Shown piece after piece: positions 51,241-62,557 of a stretch of 64,000 nt of DNA. The translations under genes were made by a program, and so were the position numbers. Source of the DNA: Rhizophagus irregularis (Eukaryota; Glomeromycota; Glomeromycetes; Glomerales; Glomeraceae); NCBI RefSeq assembly GCF_026210795.1, contig NC_089444.1:1974501-2038500 (forward strand), read 5' to 3'. How positions within the stretch are numbered: position 1 is the stretch's first letter; each line of letters begins with the position of its first letter. The notes under the pieces were generated by a model, which worked only from the letters and a program-made list of their open reading frames with translations, ran no database searches and was not told where the DNA came from.

Positions 51241-52388
51241 TTTGTAAAGTGTCGCAGTTATCTAAAATAAAGAAAATATAAAGAAAAAGTAATAAAAAAC
51301 TTTTAAAAAAATTTTTTATTTTTTCGTAAATATTGTCAAGTGAGCAGAACGGGAGAGAGTTAGTTTTATCCTTTTAGTTTTATCCTTTTCCGATCACTGA
51401 CTGACGAGTTATTCAACAAAATGTTAAACATCGGCATTATAATATTTCTTGATTTACGTTTACTGCGCTATTTAACATTTTGCTAGATTTCTCGGTACCT
51501 AGTGATTGTAAAAAGACGATTTATAGCTCGTTGGAATCGCCTCATCGAGACGAATCGAATGGTGGTAAGCTCATCTCTCTGTGATCAATATTGACGGAGT
51601 TATTACTTAAAAACCATTTAATATTTTTAATTTCGGAAATTGATCTAGTGATTGGATTTCGATGTATCTTATACCATTAGATTCGTCTCATCAAGACGAA
51701 TCGAATGGTAGTAAGATCGTCTTTCTAGAATCAATATTGACAGAGTTATTACACAAAAACCATTAATATTTTTTAATTTTGGAAATTAATCTAGTGATTG
51801 GATTTTGACGTATTTTATACCATTAGAACTGTCTCATCAAGACGAATTGAATGGCGGTAAGATCATCTCTCTATGATTAATATTGGCGAAGTTACGATAC
51901 AATAAAGTTTTAAGTATAATTCTGGCTAAAATTATGTTAATTTTTGGCTGGAATTATGATATACAAATATAAGAAATTTTTTATATAGTCACATCTCTTT
52001 ATAATCACCAAATATGGACTGTCCCAAATGTGTGACTATAAAGAGAGTTGACTGTATTTAAATAACTTTATTTATTAAATTTTTTTTTTCTTCTTGGCAT
52101 ATTAAAAAAAATCTGTACATTATTATAAAAGAAAGAAAAAAAAAATTTTAAGCAATACTAAATCAAAAAATTTTATAGCGCGAAAAATTGTGTAAGTTTA
52201 CGATTTGTAAGTTTACGAAAGTTTATAGCATAATATTTCAAAAAATTTTAAAATATTACGTAAGTTTACAATTTTGTAAGATTTATGTGACATTACGGTT
52301 AAAATTTATACAAGTTTTCAATATCATAAGATTTACGCAATATTATGGTTAAAATATTTTGCAAATTTACAAAACTGTAAACCTGCGT

Positions 52389-52532
52389 AAGGTTACCTGC
52401 CTAAACTTCTCGGTTTTGCTTTTTTCCAGAATTTTGCCAACTTTTTAATAAGACTTTCATATAGTTTCAGCAAAGTTTCGCTATTTCAGCATTTTGCCAA
52501 TTTGCCAAAACCCTAGTTTCTTCAGCAACCTT
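52389..52532. mobile_element. MITE family C, inserted in minisatellite
   Basis: Ends AAGGTTACCTGCC and, inverted, AAGGTTGCTGAAG. Inverted match to 17277-17480. Confidence 0.7.
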
Positions 52533-52840
52533 AAACCTGCGTAATATTATGGTTAAAATATTTCAAAAATTTACGAGACTGTAAACCTGTGTAATATTAC
52601 AGTTAAAATATTTCAAAAATTTACAAGACTGTAAACCTGCATAATATTACAGTTAAAATATTTCAAAAATTTACGAGATTGTAAATTTGTGTAATATTAC
52701 GGTTAAAATATTTTGAAAATTTACAAGACTGTAAATCTGCGTAATATTACGGTTAAAATATTTCAAAAATTTATGAGACTGTAAACCTGCGTAATATTAT
52801 GGTAAAATATTAATTTACGAGATTGTAAACTTGCATAATA

Positions 52841-52994
52841 CAATTAAAGTTCTCTATAGCGAATTTTTATATGAAGAAAAGTTCAGGTACAAATCTTTAT
52901 ATTTATAATAAAATGGCTTTTAGTATAGCGAATTTTTTACTATAACGAATTTTAATCTCTGGCCTATGGGATTCGTTATAGAAAACTTTAACTG
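52841..52994. mobile_element. 154-bp MITE derived from the 13748-16093 pogo-like family
   Basis: TA flanks. Ends CAATTAAAGTTCTCTATAGC and, inverted, CAGTTAAAGTTTTCTATAAC. Inserted in the minisatellite, whose sequence resumes on the far side. Confidence 0.8.
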
Positions 52995-53405
52995 TATTAC
53001 AGTTAAAATATTTTGAAAATGTAAACTTGCGTAATATTACTATTCAATCGTTAAAGCTGCGTATGCAGTAGAACGTATACAAGAGGCATGTGATACTATT
53101 GAATAATCAAAAATAATATAAACACCTTTTCTTTTATATAAATACCTTTCTTTTAAGTTTGGAAAAGCAAATTTATTTTTATTTATGAATTTTTTATTAT
53201 TTACAATTTTTATGTTAAAAATTAAAGTAAATTCTAATTTTTATTATAACTTAATAAAAAAAATACATATTTGATACTTGTTTACTACTATTTTATAAAA
53301 TAGTACCCAGGCTGTATGGCGTGGATGTCAGTATCAGTCACAGCCCAAAAAAAATGTGAGTCTTCAGCCAATATTTAGTACAGACTGGGCCTACTAGCTA
53401 CTCAC

Positions 53406-53812
53406 TTAATAAATAAAAAAATAAAAATAATTATCTTCTACGATATGTAGGTAAGTTTCTTCTTCTCCTACGATCATCACGTATGACTAAAATTGATCAA
53501 ATTTATCAAATTTTAAACATGAACGTAAATATTAATTATAAATTTTATTATAGTATAATTACCTGGCCTCTCCCAAAATCTTGTTCTAAATTCGCGATAA
53601 TATCTTTGGCCAGTACGCGTTCACAACTGCCGCCCAGGGTTACCATTACAATAAAGGACATAGTTCTAAATATCAAAATCAGTTTGAATAGTCAATAAAT
53701 ACATTTAATTTATATGAATGTAATTTTATTTATTTACTTACATGGTAGTCCCTAACGAGATTCCTTCACTTTTGGCTGTACTGTTGCCCAAAAACCTTCG
53801 TATGAAATATTC
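53406..53812 (-). CDS. possible spliced orphan gene or gene remnant
   Basis: Three pieces join in phase through GT-AG introns on the minus strand. Exon about 53812-53742 reads YFIRRFLGNSTAKSEGISLG. Exon 53665-53563 reads TMSFIVMVTLGGSCERVLA and KDIIANLEQDFGRGQ. Exon 53486-53406 reads SYVMIVGEEETYLHIVEDN and ends at TAA. The composition is markedly less AT-rich than the flanks. No family is recognised and the 5' end is missing. An alternative frame of the last exon is Arg-rich (RDDRRRRRNLPTYRRR), so the exon phase is uncertain. Confidence 0.35.
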
Positions 53813-53839
53813 TATTTATTCTGATTATACATGAAACTG

Positions 53840-54245
53840 AAATTGGTTAATTTTGACTTCCGAAATGGTCAAAATGGTCAAAATGATTTTGACTTGAGCC
53901 CCTCCAAAAGTTGAAATGGTCGAAATTACATCATAGTCATATGATTTTATAATAAACAATAATATTAAATTCAAAGTTAACGAACTCCACATCCAGTGAA
54001 TCGATTTTTATGATCTTTACACGGTTGGATTCAGCTCATCGAGAGGATTCCAATGATATGTATTTCATATTTATAGCATCAATATTGACGGAGTTATTCA
54101 CGTTTAAAATTTTATATTAAATTATAATTATAAAAATCATATGACTATGATGTAATTTCAATCATTTTGACTTTAATTTTGACTTTTGACCTTTCCAAGT
54201 CGAAATATTTCTACTTTTGGGCTTTAATTTCAACTTCATATATAA
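53840..54245. mobile_element. fold-back-like element
   Basis: Arms share GAAATTACATCATAGTCATA plus TGATTTT, with flanking GTCAAAATGRTYRAAA runs. The centre holds a copy of the GTTGGATTCAGCTCATCGAG palindromic motif. Confidence 0.55.
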
Positions 54246-54373
54246 TTCTGATTCAATTAAATGAATTGGTTAATTTGAATTTAAATTCTTTTTTAAAGAA
54301 ATTATAGATATTAGTCATATGAACCTATTGGCAACAGAGTTCCAAAAATCATGGTGGCTTCTACCATTAATAT

Positions 54374-55627
54374 TAGTGCTCCTAACAGATCAGATCAGAT
54401 CAGATTTTACTTAAATTCAATCTGATTTGAAATTAATTAAATCTGATTTGATTTGATCTGATCTGAATCAGATCGGTTTAAATTTAATCTGAATCAGATC
54501 AGATTTAATCAGATCAGATCAGATCAGATTTTACTTAAATTCAATCTGATCTGAAATTAATTAAATCTGATTTGATTTGATCTGATCTGAATCAGATCGG
54601 TTTAAATTTAATCTGAATCAGATCAGATTTAATCAGATTCAAATCGATCTCGATCCATCTGCAAAACGATTAAATCTGATCGATCTGAATCTACTTCTGA
54701 ATCTGATCTGATCTGATTTGAATCTGATTTGAATCTGGAATAAATATGTTATAAATTCTAAAGCTATAATTTGTAAATATGTAATTCAGCCAGAATTATG
54801 CACTTAACTCCGGCAGGAATTATTGAATTTCCTAAAAAGGAATTTATGGTTACACAAATTTGGATCCTATAAAAATCGATTTTTGTGGAATGGCTATCGC
54901 CAAAAAAGGAGGACGTCTAAAGCGGAGTCAAATCACGTGACTTCAAAAAAAATTTATTTTCTAAATAAAATTTTTCGCAATATATATATGATCTTTTAAA
55001 CATATATACTAAGTGTATTTTGTCCTGCTCTGCAAGTTTACTTAGAATGACAAAATGAGTTTTGAATGCCGTTTTCGATTTATTTGACTTTTCATTTTTG
55101 TCTATCCATTTTTGGATATGATTGGCAAAAAAGCTTTTGCTAATATATAAAGTGAAAACCAGCATTCAAAATCTACCTTCTAACCTTAAGTAAACTCGTA
55201 GAGCAGGCTAAAATACACTTATTTTATGATTTTCAAGTTTATGTTAAACTTGATTCATAAATCACTCATATTATATCGAATTACGTGATTTGACTCCGCT
55301 TTAGACGACACCCAAAAAAGGAAATAAGCGACATATCCGTTTTGGCTGAAGTTTAAAATTATGAATTAATTCCAGCCGGCATTATGAATTCGGCTGAAAT
55401 TATTAGTTAAATCAAATCTGAAATCTGAATCAAATCTGTCAGATCTAATCTAATCAGATTCAGTTTTTAAATAAGCCTAATCTGAATCTGATTTGATCTG
55501 ATCTGATTTGATTTGAAGCTAATCTGATTTGTTCAGATCAAATTTTTTTTGATCTGAATCTGAACTGCAGATTAAATTTATCTGATCCGATCAGAATCTG
55601 ACAGATCAGATTTTTTTTAGAGCATTA
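54374..55627. mobile_element. hAT-like non-autonomous element with GATC-rich ends
   Basis: 8-bp direct repeat ATTAATAT at 54366-54373 and 55628-55635. Ends TAGTGCTCCTAA and, inverted, TAATGCTCTAAA. Both subterminal regions are dense in CAGATC/GATCTGAT words. On the left a ~115-bp block is tandemly duplicated (54388-54500, 54505-54620). Contains a nested element at 54911-55309. No coding content. Confidence 0.75.
54911..55309. mobile_element. nested MITE with GTCTAAAGCGGAGTCAAATC ends
   Basis: Inverted ends share GTCTAAAGCGGAGTCAAATC followed by ACGTGA on the left and ACGTAA on the right. A minus-strand frame in it (55165-54917) reads like chance. Confidence 0.75.
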
Positions 55628-56249
55628 ATTAATATTGTGGTAGGCGCAGTTTCTGTCTTAGTGTATGTCAACAAGTTCATCCATCATAACCCAGTTCCAA
55701 TGGACGTTATAGTGGGAATGACGTGAACGTATTTGGCAAAACATTATTAGATTAGATTTGATTTTTATAATTTGATTTTAGGATGAGTGAAAATTTAGGT
55801 AGAAAGAAAGTCGTAAAATGTCACTTTAAATAAAATTTGAACAATACCTCTTTGGGTTGATTTTATTTCTCGTTTCAATTAAAATTTAATTTATTACATT
55901 TTTCATCATTAAACATATTAATTAAATCTCATGCAGATATGGATTATCTAAATATAAATATCATGATTAAATCAAAAAATAAAAAAAATCTTAGTTTAAT
56001 TTCAGTTTCATTTCAATTAAGGGATAAATCGTCACTCATTAGGATAAAATGATCGGCAATCTATAATTAATTTTACGGGCTTTGTATTAATAAAAAAAAC
56101 CATTTTTTGGAATGTTTCGTTCTTTATATTAAAATTTTTCTAATGAGTAAAAAAAACAGTATACAATAACTCTTCTAGCCAAGAGAGATATTATACAAGA
56201 CTTACATTATGGTATTTATGCACAATATTGATAGGAATCACGCAAATTT

Positions 56250-59200
56250 GACCAAACTAGCGAAACTAGCGTTAAGTCTAATCAAATCTGTATTAAAGCA
56301 ATATCTTATCGAATGTTTATGTCTATTAATTGCTGTTTAAATGATGAAAACTTTGCAATAACAATTCTTGATAATAAACAAACACACAAGCCAAGTTTTC
56401 GTTGTCTTTGTAATGGCAAAGATTCTGGAATTCAACAATCGGCTTCTGCAGCCATTAACAACACGTATAAACAAGTTTTTAGAAAGAATAAGACAGAGTA
56501 TTCGGGAATGGTTGTTATGGGATTTGATGATGAAATAATTACTAATGAATTATTGTTTGATATTTATTTATTCCAATTTTTATTCGTATAGATCAAATTT
56601 TAATTGTGGTTAGTCAAATTGGTATTTCATCTCATAAAGGTTGTTACGGTGCTGGTCCAGGATTTCTTTTTACACTTATAACAAAATATAAGGGCAAACA
56701 ATCACTTTTTGTACAATCTATAGAAGATAATTGTAATTTAGATGTTTATGATGGCGATATTAATCAATACCATAACGAAGGAATTAATCCTAATGAAATT
56801 TGGAAGTCTATTAATATTCTTAACAAGTTTGATGGAGCAGCTTTATTTGGAATTACCAATTTATATGTTTAACAAGAATTGGACAAGTTAAGAAATAATT
56901 CAATCACATGTACGAGCAATGATTGGAATGATATTGATAAGTTAAATCTTATATTTAGACAACAAATAAAAACTTGTAAAATTGCCAGTCCATTTTCAGA
57001 TTGGTCAAAATTATTTAAGAATTGGTACGAACAAAATAATACAATAATTCAATTTCCTAATATTTTATTTCAAATCTATCTAGCTAATTATCAGTTTCAA
57101 GAAAAAGAATTAGGTGCATGGCAAGCAATGATTCGTGCTTCTGGTTGTATTAATATTACTCCATTTACAAAAAAACAACACATGATCAAATTTTAGACAA
57201 AAGCACCAGATCCTTTATCTGATAGAGACAATTTAGCAAATCTTTTTAAATCGGGAATGTTATTGTTGGTAGAAAAGAAATCTTCTTTTCAGCCTGATAG
57301 TGAAGGTGAAATACTTTGGAAAAGTCTGCAAGAAGCTTTAAAGGCAAATAAAAGAGGAATTGATGGAAAAATAAGAATTCTTTCAATTATTGCTGAAAAT
57401 TTTACATATAAAAAACTCAAAGAAAAGCTTAAAGTAAAATCTTTTTACCATCAATTTCCAATTTCTTCTTTGTCACCAACCTTCAATTCTTTTTCATCAC
57501 AAATCTTCAATTTCTTCTTTGTCACCAACCTTCAATTCTTCTTCGTCACCAATCTCCAATTTCTTTTTTGTCACGTCACCAATCTTCAGATTTTCTTTGT
57601 TACCAATCTCCAATTTCTTTATCATCACCAATCACTAATTTTTCTTTGTTATCAATCCCAATTCTTCGTCATTGATTTTCAATTCTTTATTTTCATCAGG
57701 TAGGAAATGATATAGTTAATTCTGCATGAAAACACGCAAGACTATATGGTCTAGAAGTACCAACCTTAGTAAAAACATAAAGAACTGTTAAACGTATGTC
57801 AGAAGTTAAAGAAAAACAATTTTTAATGTTTTTTCAAGATTGAAATATAGTTACACAAGTTCTTACCGGGTTGATAAAAATGAATTACCAATATTATATA
57901 TGCATGATCAAAAAATTAAATTGTGGAAAAAATTTGAAGAAACTTTTCCTAATGGAATGAAAAAAATATCATTTATGGGTCAATTAGCAAACTGCAGTAA
58001 TATTAAATATCGAGATAATATAGGTGGATTTTGTCTTACCGGTAATGATTATGGCTATATTCCATTTGAATCCTTAATAGCTATTGCATGCAATACATTT
58101 TTACAAAAAGATCAACTAGTAAGTAAAAAAATATTCTTTGATAAATATATTATTGTAATAAAATACATAATAATCGTAATTTACCTATTTATCACATTAT
58201 TAGAATAGTGTATTACAAAAAATTGATGCTTTGAAACGTCATCTGCGTCGTGATTATTATGAAAAAGAATTAGTGGTTAATGCTGATGGTACAACAAAAC
58301 ATGATTCTTGTATTTCTCATTGTTTGCCATATGCTTTTGGAAATTGTCTTGAAAATCATAACTCACAATGCTTAGAATGTGACCAATTTTTTGAATTTTT
58401 TGAATTCATGCATCTACATATAAAAAAAGATCAAATAGCTATTTTAGAAAAAAATAAAAAACACTTACAGTATTATTTGGCCCATTCAACACAAAAGATA
58501 TATTTGAATTCTTAATTTAAAGCTACTTTGGCAAGTCTTGATGAGAATGGTGCATTATTTGTTGCCGATTACAAGATGAGAATTTTGCCAAGATCTGCTC
58601 GAGAAATAAAGGCAGAGTTTTTTGGTAAAAGAGGATGAACTCTTCATACGATCTTAATGTTTAGAAAAAAAGAAAATTGTGAAGAATTAGAGATAAGAGC
58701 TTATAATCACTGGTCAACTGATACTAAGCAAGATGCTTGGTTTACCGCCTCTTTATTTGAAGCTGGTTTTGAAACAATAAAACATACACCAAAATGAATC
58801 AGAATAATGTCAGACAATGGAGCACATTATCATTCATCAGAACTTATGGCTATAATTGCACATTGGAATGAATGGTACCAAAGTGAAGTTTGTGATTGGC
58901 AGTTTCTTGAACCAGGCGAAGCTAAAACAATTATTGATTCGCATCATGCTACAGTAAGTATTCTATTGCTTATTGCTGTGTAATAAATTACACATTAAAA
59001 TCATATTTACCTTTAGATTGCCCATTCAATTAGAAGATATGTTCGAATTGGATATGATGTTTGTGAAGGAAAAGATATAGTGGAAGCGGCTAAACATTTA
59101 TCTAGTATATCATTGGCAAATTTAGAACCAGATTGAGATCAATTGGGATCAAATGTCAAAATGATAAAAGGCATTTCAAACTTGTTTTATTGGAAATGGC

Positions 59201-59929
59201 CAGTTTCTGGTGAAATGATAGGTTATATATGTGCACGATCACTCCCACATTTTGGACTGTGAAACAATTTCTCTCCTTCTACAATTGCCAAACTTTGCAT
59301 CAAACCAATTGTTCGTCCCCATCCAAAAATTTCTGAACAAACTGAACTTGAATTAGCTTGGACAATTCCAATTCCAACTCTACCAGGTGATCAATTGTAA
59401 AAAATATTTTTTTTAGGTTTGTTAAGAGCTTTTGGCTAATGCATTCTATAGATACAGATATGGTTGATCCTATTGTACCAGAATTTATGGATAATAATAA
59501 TGAAAATGATGAATTAGAAGATGCAAAGTAAATAATGTGAAGCTTAAAACAAATATAATTCAAATTAATTTCTTACATGTTTTGTATTGAATTAGTTCTA
59601 TTGACGTGAAATTTCAATTTTCTATGGGATGGGCGCTAAAAAGCAATCAAAAATTTGGAGGAAAAGGGAAAGAAAAAAGGATGAAAAAGAAAGTAAAGGA
59701 GTTGTTAAAAAGTTTTTTCTTGAATGGAAATCTCAACCAAAAAGATAAGATGTTAGCAAAGGATATATATAATGAATTGATGAAATTTGTTGAATCCGGA
59801 GAATTAGAAGCTGAAGATGTACCTAAGATAACAACAATACAAAATTGGATTTCAACTTATGCACGAACCTTCAAAGAACAAGCTACAGAAAACATGGTAA
59901 AAGATATTCGTGATGTGAGTTCTTTATAA
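56250..59929 (+). pseudogene. unassigned DDE-type transposase relic
   Basis: A long plus-strand coding relic. N-terminal part 56313-57196 (INCCLNDENFAITILDNKQ, NGKDSGIQQSASAAINNTYK). Middle 57249-57430, then a coding minisatellite. A region with LPILYMHDQKIKLWKKFEET (57870) and a Cys-rich segment follow (HCLPYAFGNCLENHNSQCLE, 58318). The probable catalytic core has FVADYKMRILPRSAREIKAE (58560), IRIMSDNGAHYHSSELM (58800) and WQFLEPGEAKTIIDSHHA (58900), a plausible D-D-E set. The C-terminus is GWALKSNQKFGGKGK with a basic helix (59627-59929). Stops are frequent: six TGA at plausible Trp positions, plus TAA and TAG at plausible Gln. I cannot name the superfamily; no TIRs were found. Confidence 0.6.
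57455..57705 (+). repeat. ~30-bp minisatellite inside the transposase relic
   Basis: Repeats of TCACCAATCTTCAATTTCTT type, about eight copies, diverging to the right. One frame reads SPTFNSFSSQIFNF-like repeats. Confidence 0.8.
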
Positions 59930-60070
59930 TAAGCAGAAATGTAAATTGTATATTAGAACGAAATACAAGAAATTATACGCAAAAACTAATAAATAAAACT
60001 AAATAAAGGCTTTAAAACTAAATAAAAACCAAATACAATTCGGTTGTGGTTAAAATTATTCAAAAATATT

Positions 60071-60220
60071 TCACTCAATATTTGAATCAGCTGGAAATTT
60101 GCAGTCAGAATGTTGTGTTCCTTCATAGTAAAGTCGATGATGATAAACTTTAGCGATTTCAACTTTGCAAGTGGCTTGGCTAGGATTGACACTACTTATT
60201 GCCGTATTCAGAATTTTCAT
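60071..60220 (-). CDS. possible 49-residue ORF
   Basis: ATG at 60220: MKILNTAISSVNPSQATC, then HHRLYYEGTQHSDCKFPAD, ending TGA at 60071. Two Cys, no signal peptide. Less AT-rich than its surroundings. May instead be a terminal exon of a lost gene. Confidence 0.25.
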   Translation of the reverse strand: MKILNTAISSVNPSQATCKVEIAKVYHHRLYYEGTQHSDCKFPADSNIE

Positions 60221-60457
60221 TAAATATCACGTGAGAAAATGTCAATCTAACAAAAATCGGGTTTTAGCCATTTTTGGCAATGATTTGCATAAACCGTTAT
60301 TATTAAATTTCACCTATTGGGTACCAAACTGTCACTTAAAAATAATTGAAAATCTTGTACAATCATGTCGGAAAGTATCGCCCGATTCAAATTTTATAGT
60401 AAAACATATAAAAAATTGAAAATTTCAGGCTATATACATATTCAACTTTCTTTTAAT

Positions 60458-60765
60458 AATTATTTCTAAATTTTATATCATTTTAAAGCCAATACCATAT
60501 TCTTTGAAATATTGATGTTTGAATTTTGGAAAAGTTAAAATGCAAGAGCTATTTTATTTATAAGGTAAAAAAGTTTTTTTTTATATATTTTAGATCTGAA
60601 AAATAAAATTTATATATAAAAATGAGCTGCATATATATTTATATTTCTTTTATTAATTATTTCTAAATTTTATATCACTATAAAGCCAATATAATATTCT
60701 TTAAAATAACAATATTTGAACCTTAGGAAGGTTAAAATGCAAGAGCTGTTTTAATCTTAAAACTC
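60458..60765. repeat. diverged tandem duplication, ~200-bp unit
   Basis: Two copies share ATTATTTCTAAATTTTATAT, AAAGCCAATA and AAAATGCAAGAGCT. Confidence 0.75.
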
Positions 60766-61147
60766 AGTATTTATTTTTTATATGTAATTTACTATGTAAT
60801 AGTGAATCAGGCAATACTTTCTAACGTGACTGTACATGTTTAATTGTTTTAAATATAAATATCAATATATCATATTTAAAAATAAAACAATTTATTATTA
60901 GCACATTCTATTGAATTTTAAAAAAATCAATTTTTTTTTTTTTAAAAAAAATCATCAATATAAAAATAAAACAATTATATTCTGATTAAATATTTTGCGT
61001 ACATTTCTTAAAAAAATCATAAAAAAAATCTTGTACATTGTACATCGTACATGCAATTACTAAATATCATACCCTTGTGATAAATAAAAAATTACGCAAC
61101 ACAAATTCAACACAAATTTAACAAATTTAACAAAATTTGCCCAAAAT

Positions 61148-62557
61148 TAAAGCTCCGCAAACTGATCTGACAGATCGGGTGATCCGACGGGTTGACCCAA
61201 AATATTCAGGTCAGGTCATCAAATTCATGCCCTGACACAAATCGGGTCAGTGCTGGTCGGTACCCGACCCAACCCGTTGACCTGACATATATTTGGGTCA
61301 AATAAATTAAAAACGCCGAAACTAAAAGTTTCAGCATTTTTTACATATAAAATCAAAAAGAAAACGCTGAAACTAATGATTCCAGTGTTTTTACATGTAC
61401 AATCAAAAAAAATGTCGAAACTATCAGTTTCAGCATTTTTACATGTAAAATCAAAAAGAAAAATGCCAGAACTAATTATTCTGATGCTTTTACATGTAAA
61501 ATTGAAAAAAATGCCAAAACTATCAATTTCAGCGTTTTTACATGTAAAATCAAAAGGAAAAATGCTGGAACTAATTATTCTGGCGCTTTTACATGTAAAA
61601 TTGAAAAAAAATGCCAAAACTATCAGTTTTGACATTTTTACATGTAAAATCAAAAAGAAAAATGCCAGAACTAATTATTCCAGCACTTTTACATGTAAAA
61701 TAAAAAAAAATGCCAAAACTATCAGTTTCAGCATTTTTACATGTAAAATCTAAAAGAAAAATGCCAGAACTAATTATTCTGGCACTTTTACATGTAAAAT
61801 TGAAAAAAAAATGTCAAAACTATCAGTTTCAGCGTTTTTACATGTAAAATTAAAAAGAAAAATGCCAGAACTAATTATTCTGGCACTTTTACATGTAAAA
61901 TCAAAAAAAATGCCAAAACTATCAGTTTCAGCATTTTTACATGTAAAATCAAAAAGAAAAATGCCAGAACTAATTATTCCATCGCTTTTACATATAAAAT
62001 TGAAAAAACCCACCGAAAATATCAGTTTTGGCATTTTTACATGTAAAATCAAAAAGAAAAACGCTGGAACCAATTATTCTAGCGCTTTTACATGTAAAAT
62101 CGAAAAAAATGCCAAAACTATCAGTTTCAGCATTTTTACACGTAAAATTAAAAAGAAAAATGCTGGAACTAATTATTCTGGCGCTTTTACATGTAAAATT
62201 GAAAAAAAATGCCAAAACTATCAGTTTCAGCATTTTTACATGTAAAATCTAAAAGAAAAATGCCAAAACTAATTATTCTGGCGCTTTTACATGTAAAATC
62301 GAAAAAAAATGCTGAAACAAATAGTTTCAGCATTTTATATATAAAAACAATAGTAAAAAATGTTACAAAACATTTTTTTACAATATTTAATAATAAAACT
62401 TCAGGTAACCCAAGTTACCTGAAGTAACCCGAATACTTTCAGATCAAATAAGTCGGATTGGATCAGAACGGTTTACCCGACCCGAGCTAACCTGAAAAAA
62501 AATTTCAGTTCAGGTTAACCAGGTAACCTGACCTGATCCAACCCGTGCGGAGCTCTA
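61148..62557. mobile_element. hAT-like non-autonomous element with internal satellite
   Basis: Ends TAAAGCTCCGCA and, inverted, TAGAGCTCCGCA, close to the YAGRG-type hAT terminus. Flanking 8-bp repeats CCCAAAAT (61140-61147) and GCCAAAAT (62558-62565) differ at one base. Subterminal regions are rich in GGGTYRGGTCAGGT-like words. The centre is a tandem array. Confidence 0.78.
61310..62340. repeat. ~107-bp satellite array inside the hAT-like element
   Basis: About nine to ten dimeric units: AACTATCAGTTTCAGCATTT, TTACATGTAAAATCAAAAAG, AATGCCAGAACTAATTATTC, TGGCGCTTTTACATGTAAAA. Each half carries the palindrome TTTTACATGTAAAA. Long frames on both strands here arise from the repeat and are not genes. 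Confidence 0.92.

Larger units (their letters stand above)
43517..51361 (-). mobile_element. near-full-length LINE (EN-RT-RNase H)
   Basis: In sense orientation: 5' UTR (51361-51241), ORF1, ORF2, and a 3' UTR (about 43851-43530) with A-rich TAAAAATAAAAATAAA stretches, ending GACTGTTTGCACAGG at the target. The 5' junction carries the target plus a second partial copy (AAAGGATAAAACTA twice, 51361-51390). The domain set fits the Tad/I side of the LINE tree. Coding frames carry only a few lesions, so it is young. Confidence 0.88.
41368..52054 (-). mobile_element. 10.7-kb composite: element D plus LINE and two SINE-like units
   Basis: TA flanks. Ends CAGTCAACTCCCTCTATAGT and, inverted, CAGTCAACTCTCTTTATAGT. 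Arms 41368-41650 and 51390-52054 match the two arms of the 17664-18924 element in reverse, including the ~150-bp internal repeats. The middle is occupied by two SINE-like units and a LINE, with the sequence TAGTTTTATCCTTTT at every junction. Confidence 0.85.
52140..53050. repeat. ~50-bp minisatellite
   Basis: Repeated unit: TAATATTACGGTTAAAATAT then TTCAAAAATTTACGAGACTG then TAAACCTGCG. About ten copies, interrupted by the MITEs at 52389-52532 and 52841-52994. Confidence 0.88.

Noticed and set aside
54917-55165. 82-residue minus-strand frame
   Set aside because: Lies wholly inside a TIR-bounded MITE and uses its terminal repeat as coding sequence. No motif.
58560-59400. A changed genetic code in which TGA means Trp (and TAA/TAG Gln)
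   Set aside because: Host genes here use TGA as a true stop (ATG18) and TGG for Trp, the same relics also use TGG freely, and frameshifts accompany the stops. Decay is simpler.
24185-60235. Scattered TCACGTGA words (about 24185, 30959, 36519, 41094, 54934, 60226) as a regulon
   Set aside because: Some lie in repeats and none has a consistent position relative to genes. Only the bZIP-upstream site is worth noting.
61225-62430. Overlapping long reading frames on both strands (up to about 144 residues)
   Set aside because: They follow the 107-bp satellite period and repeat the same peptide. They are by-products of the array.
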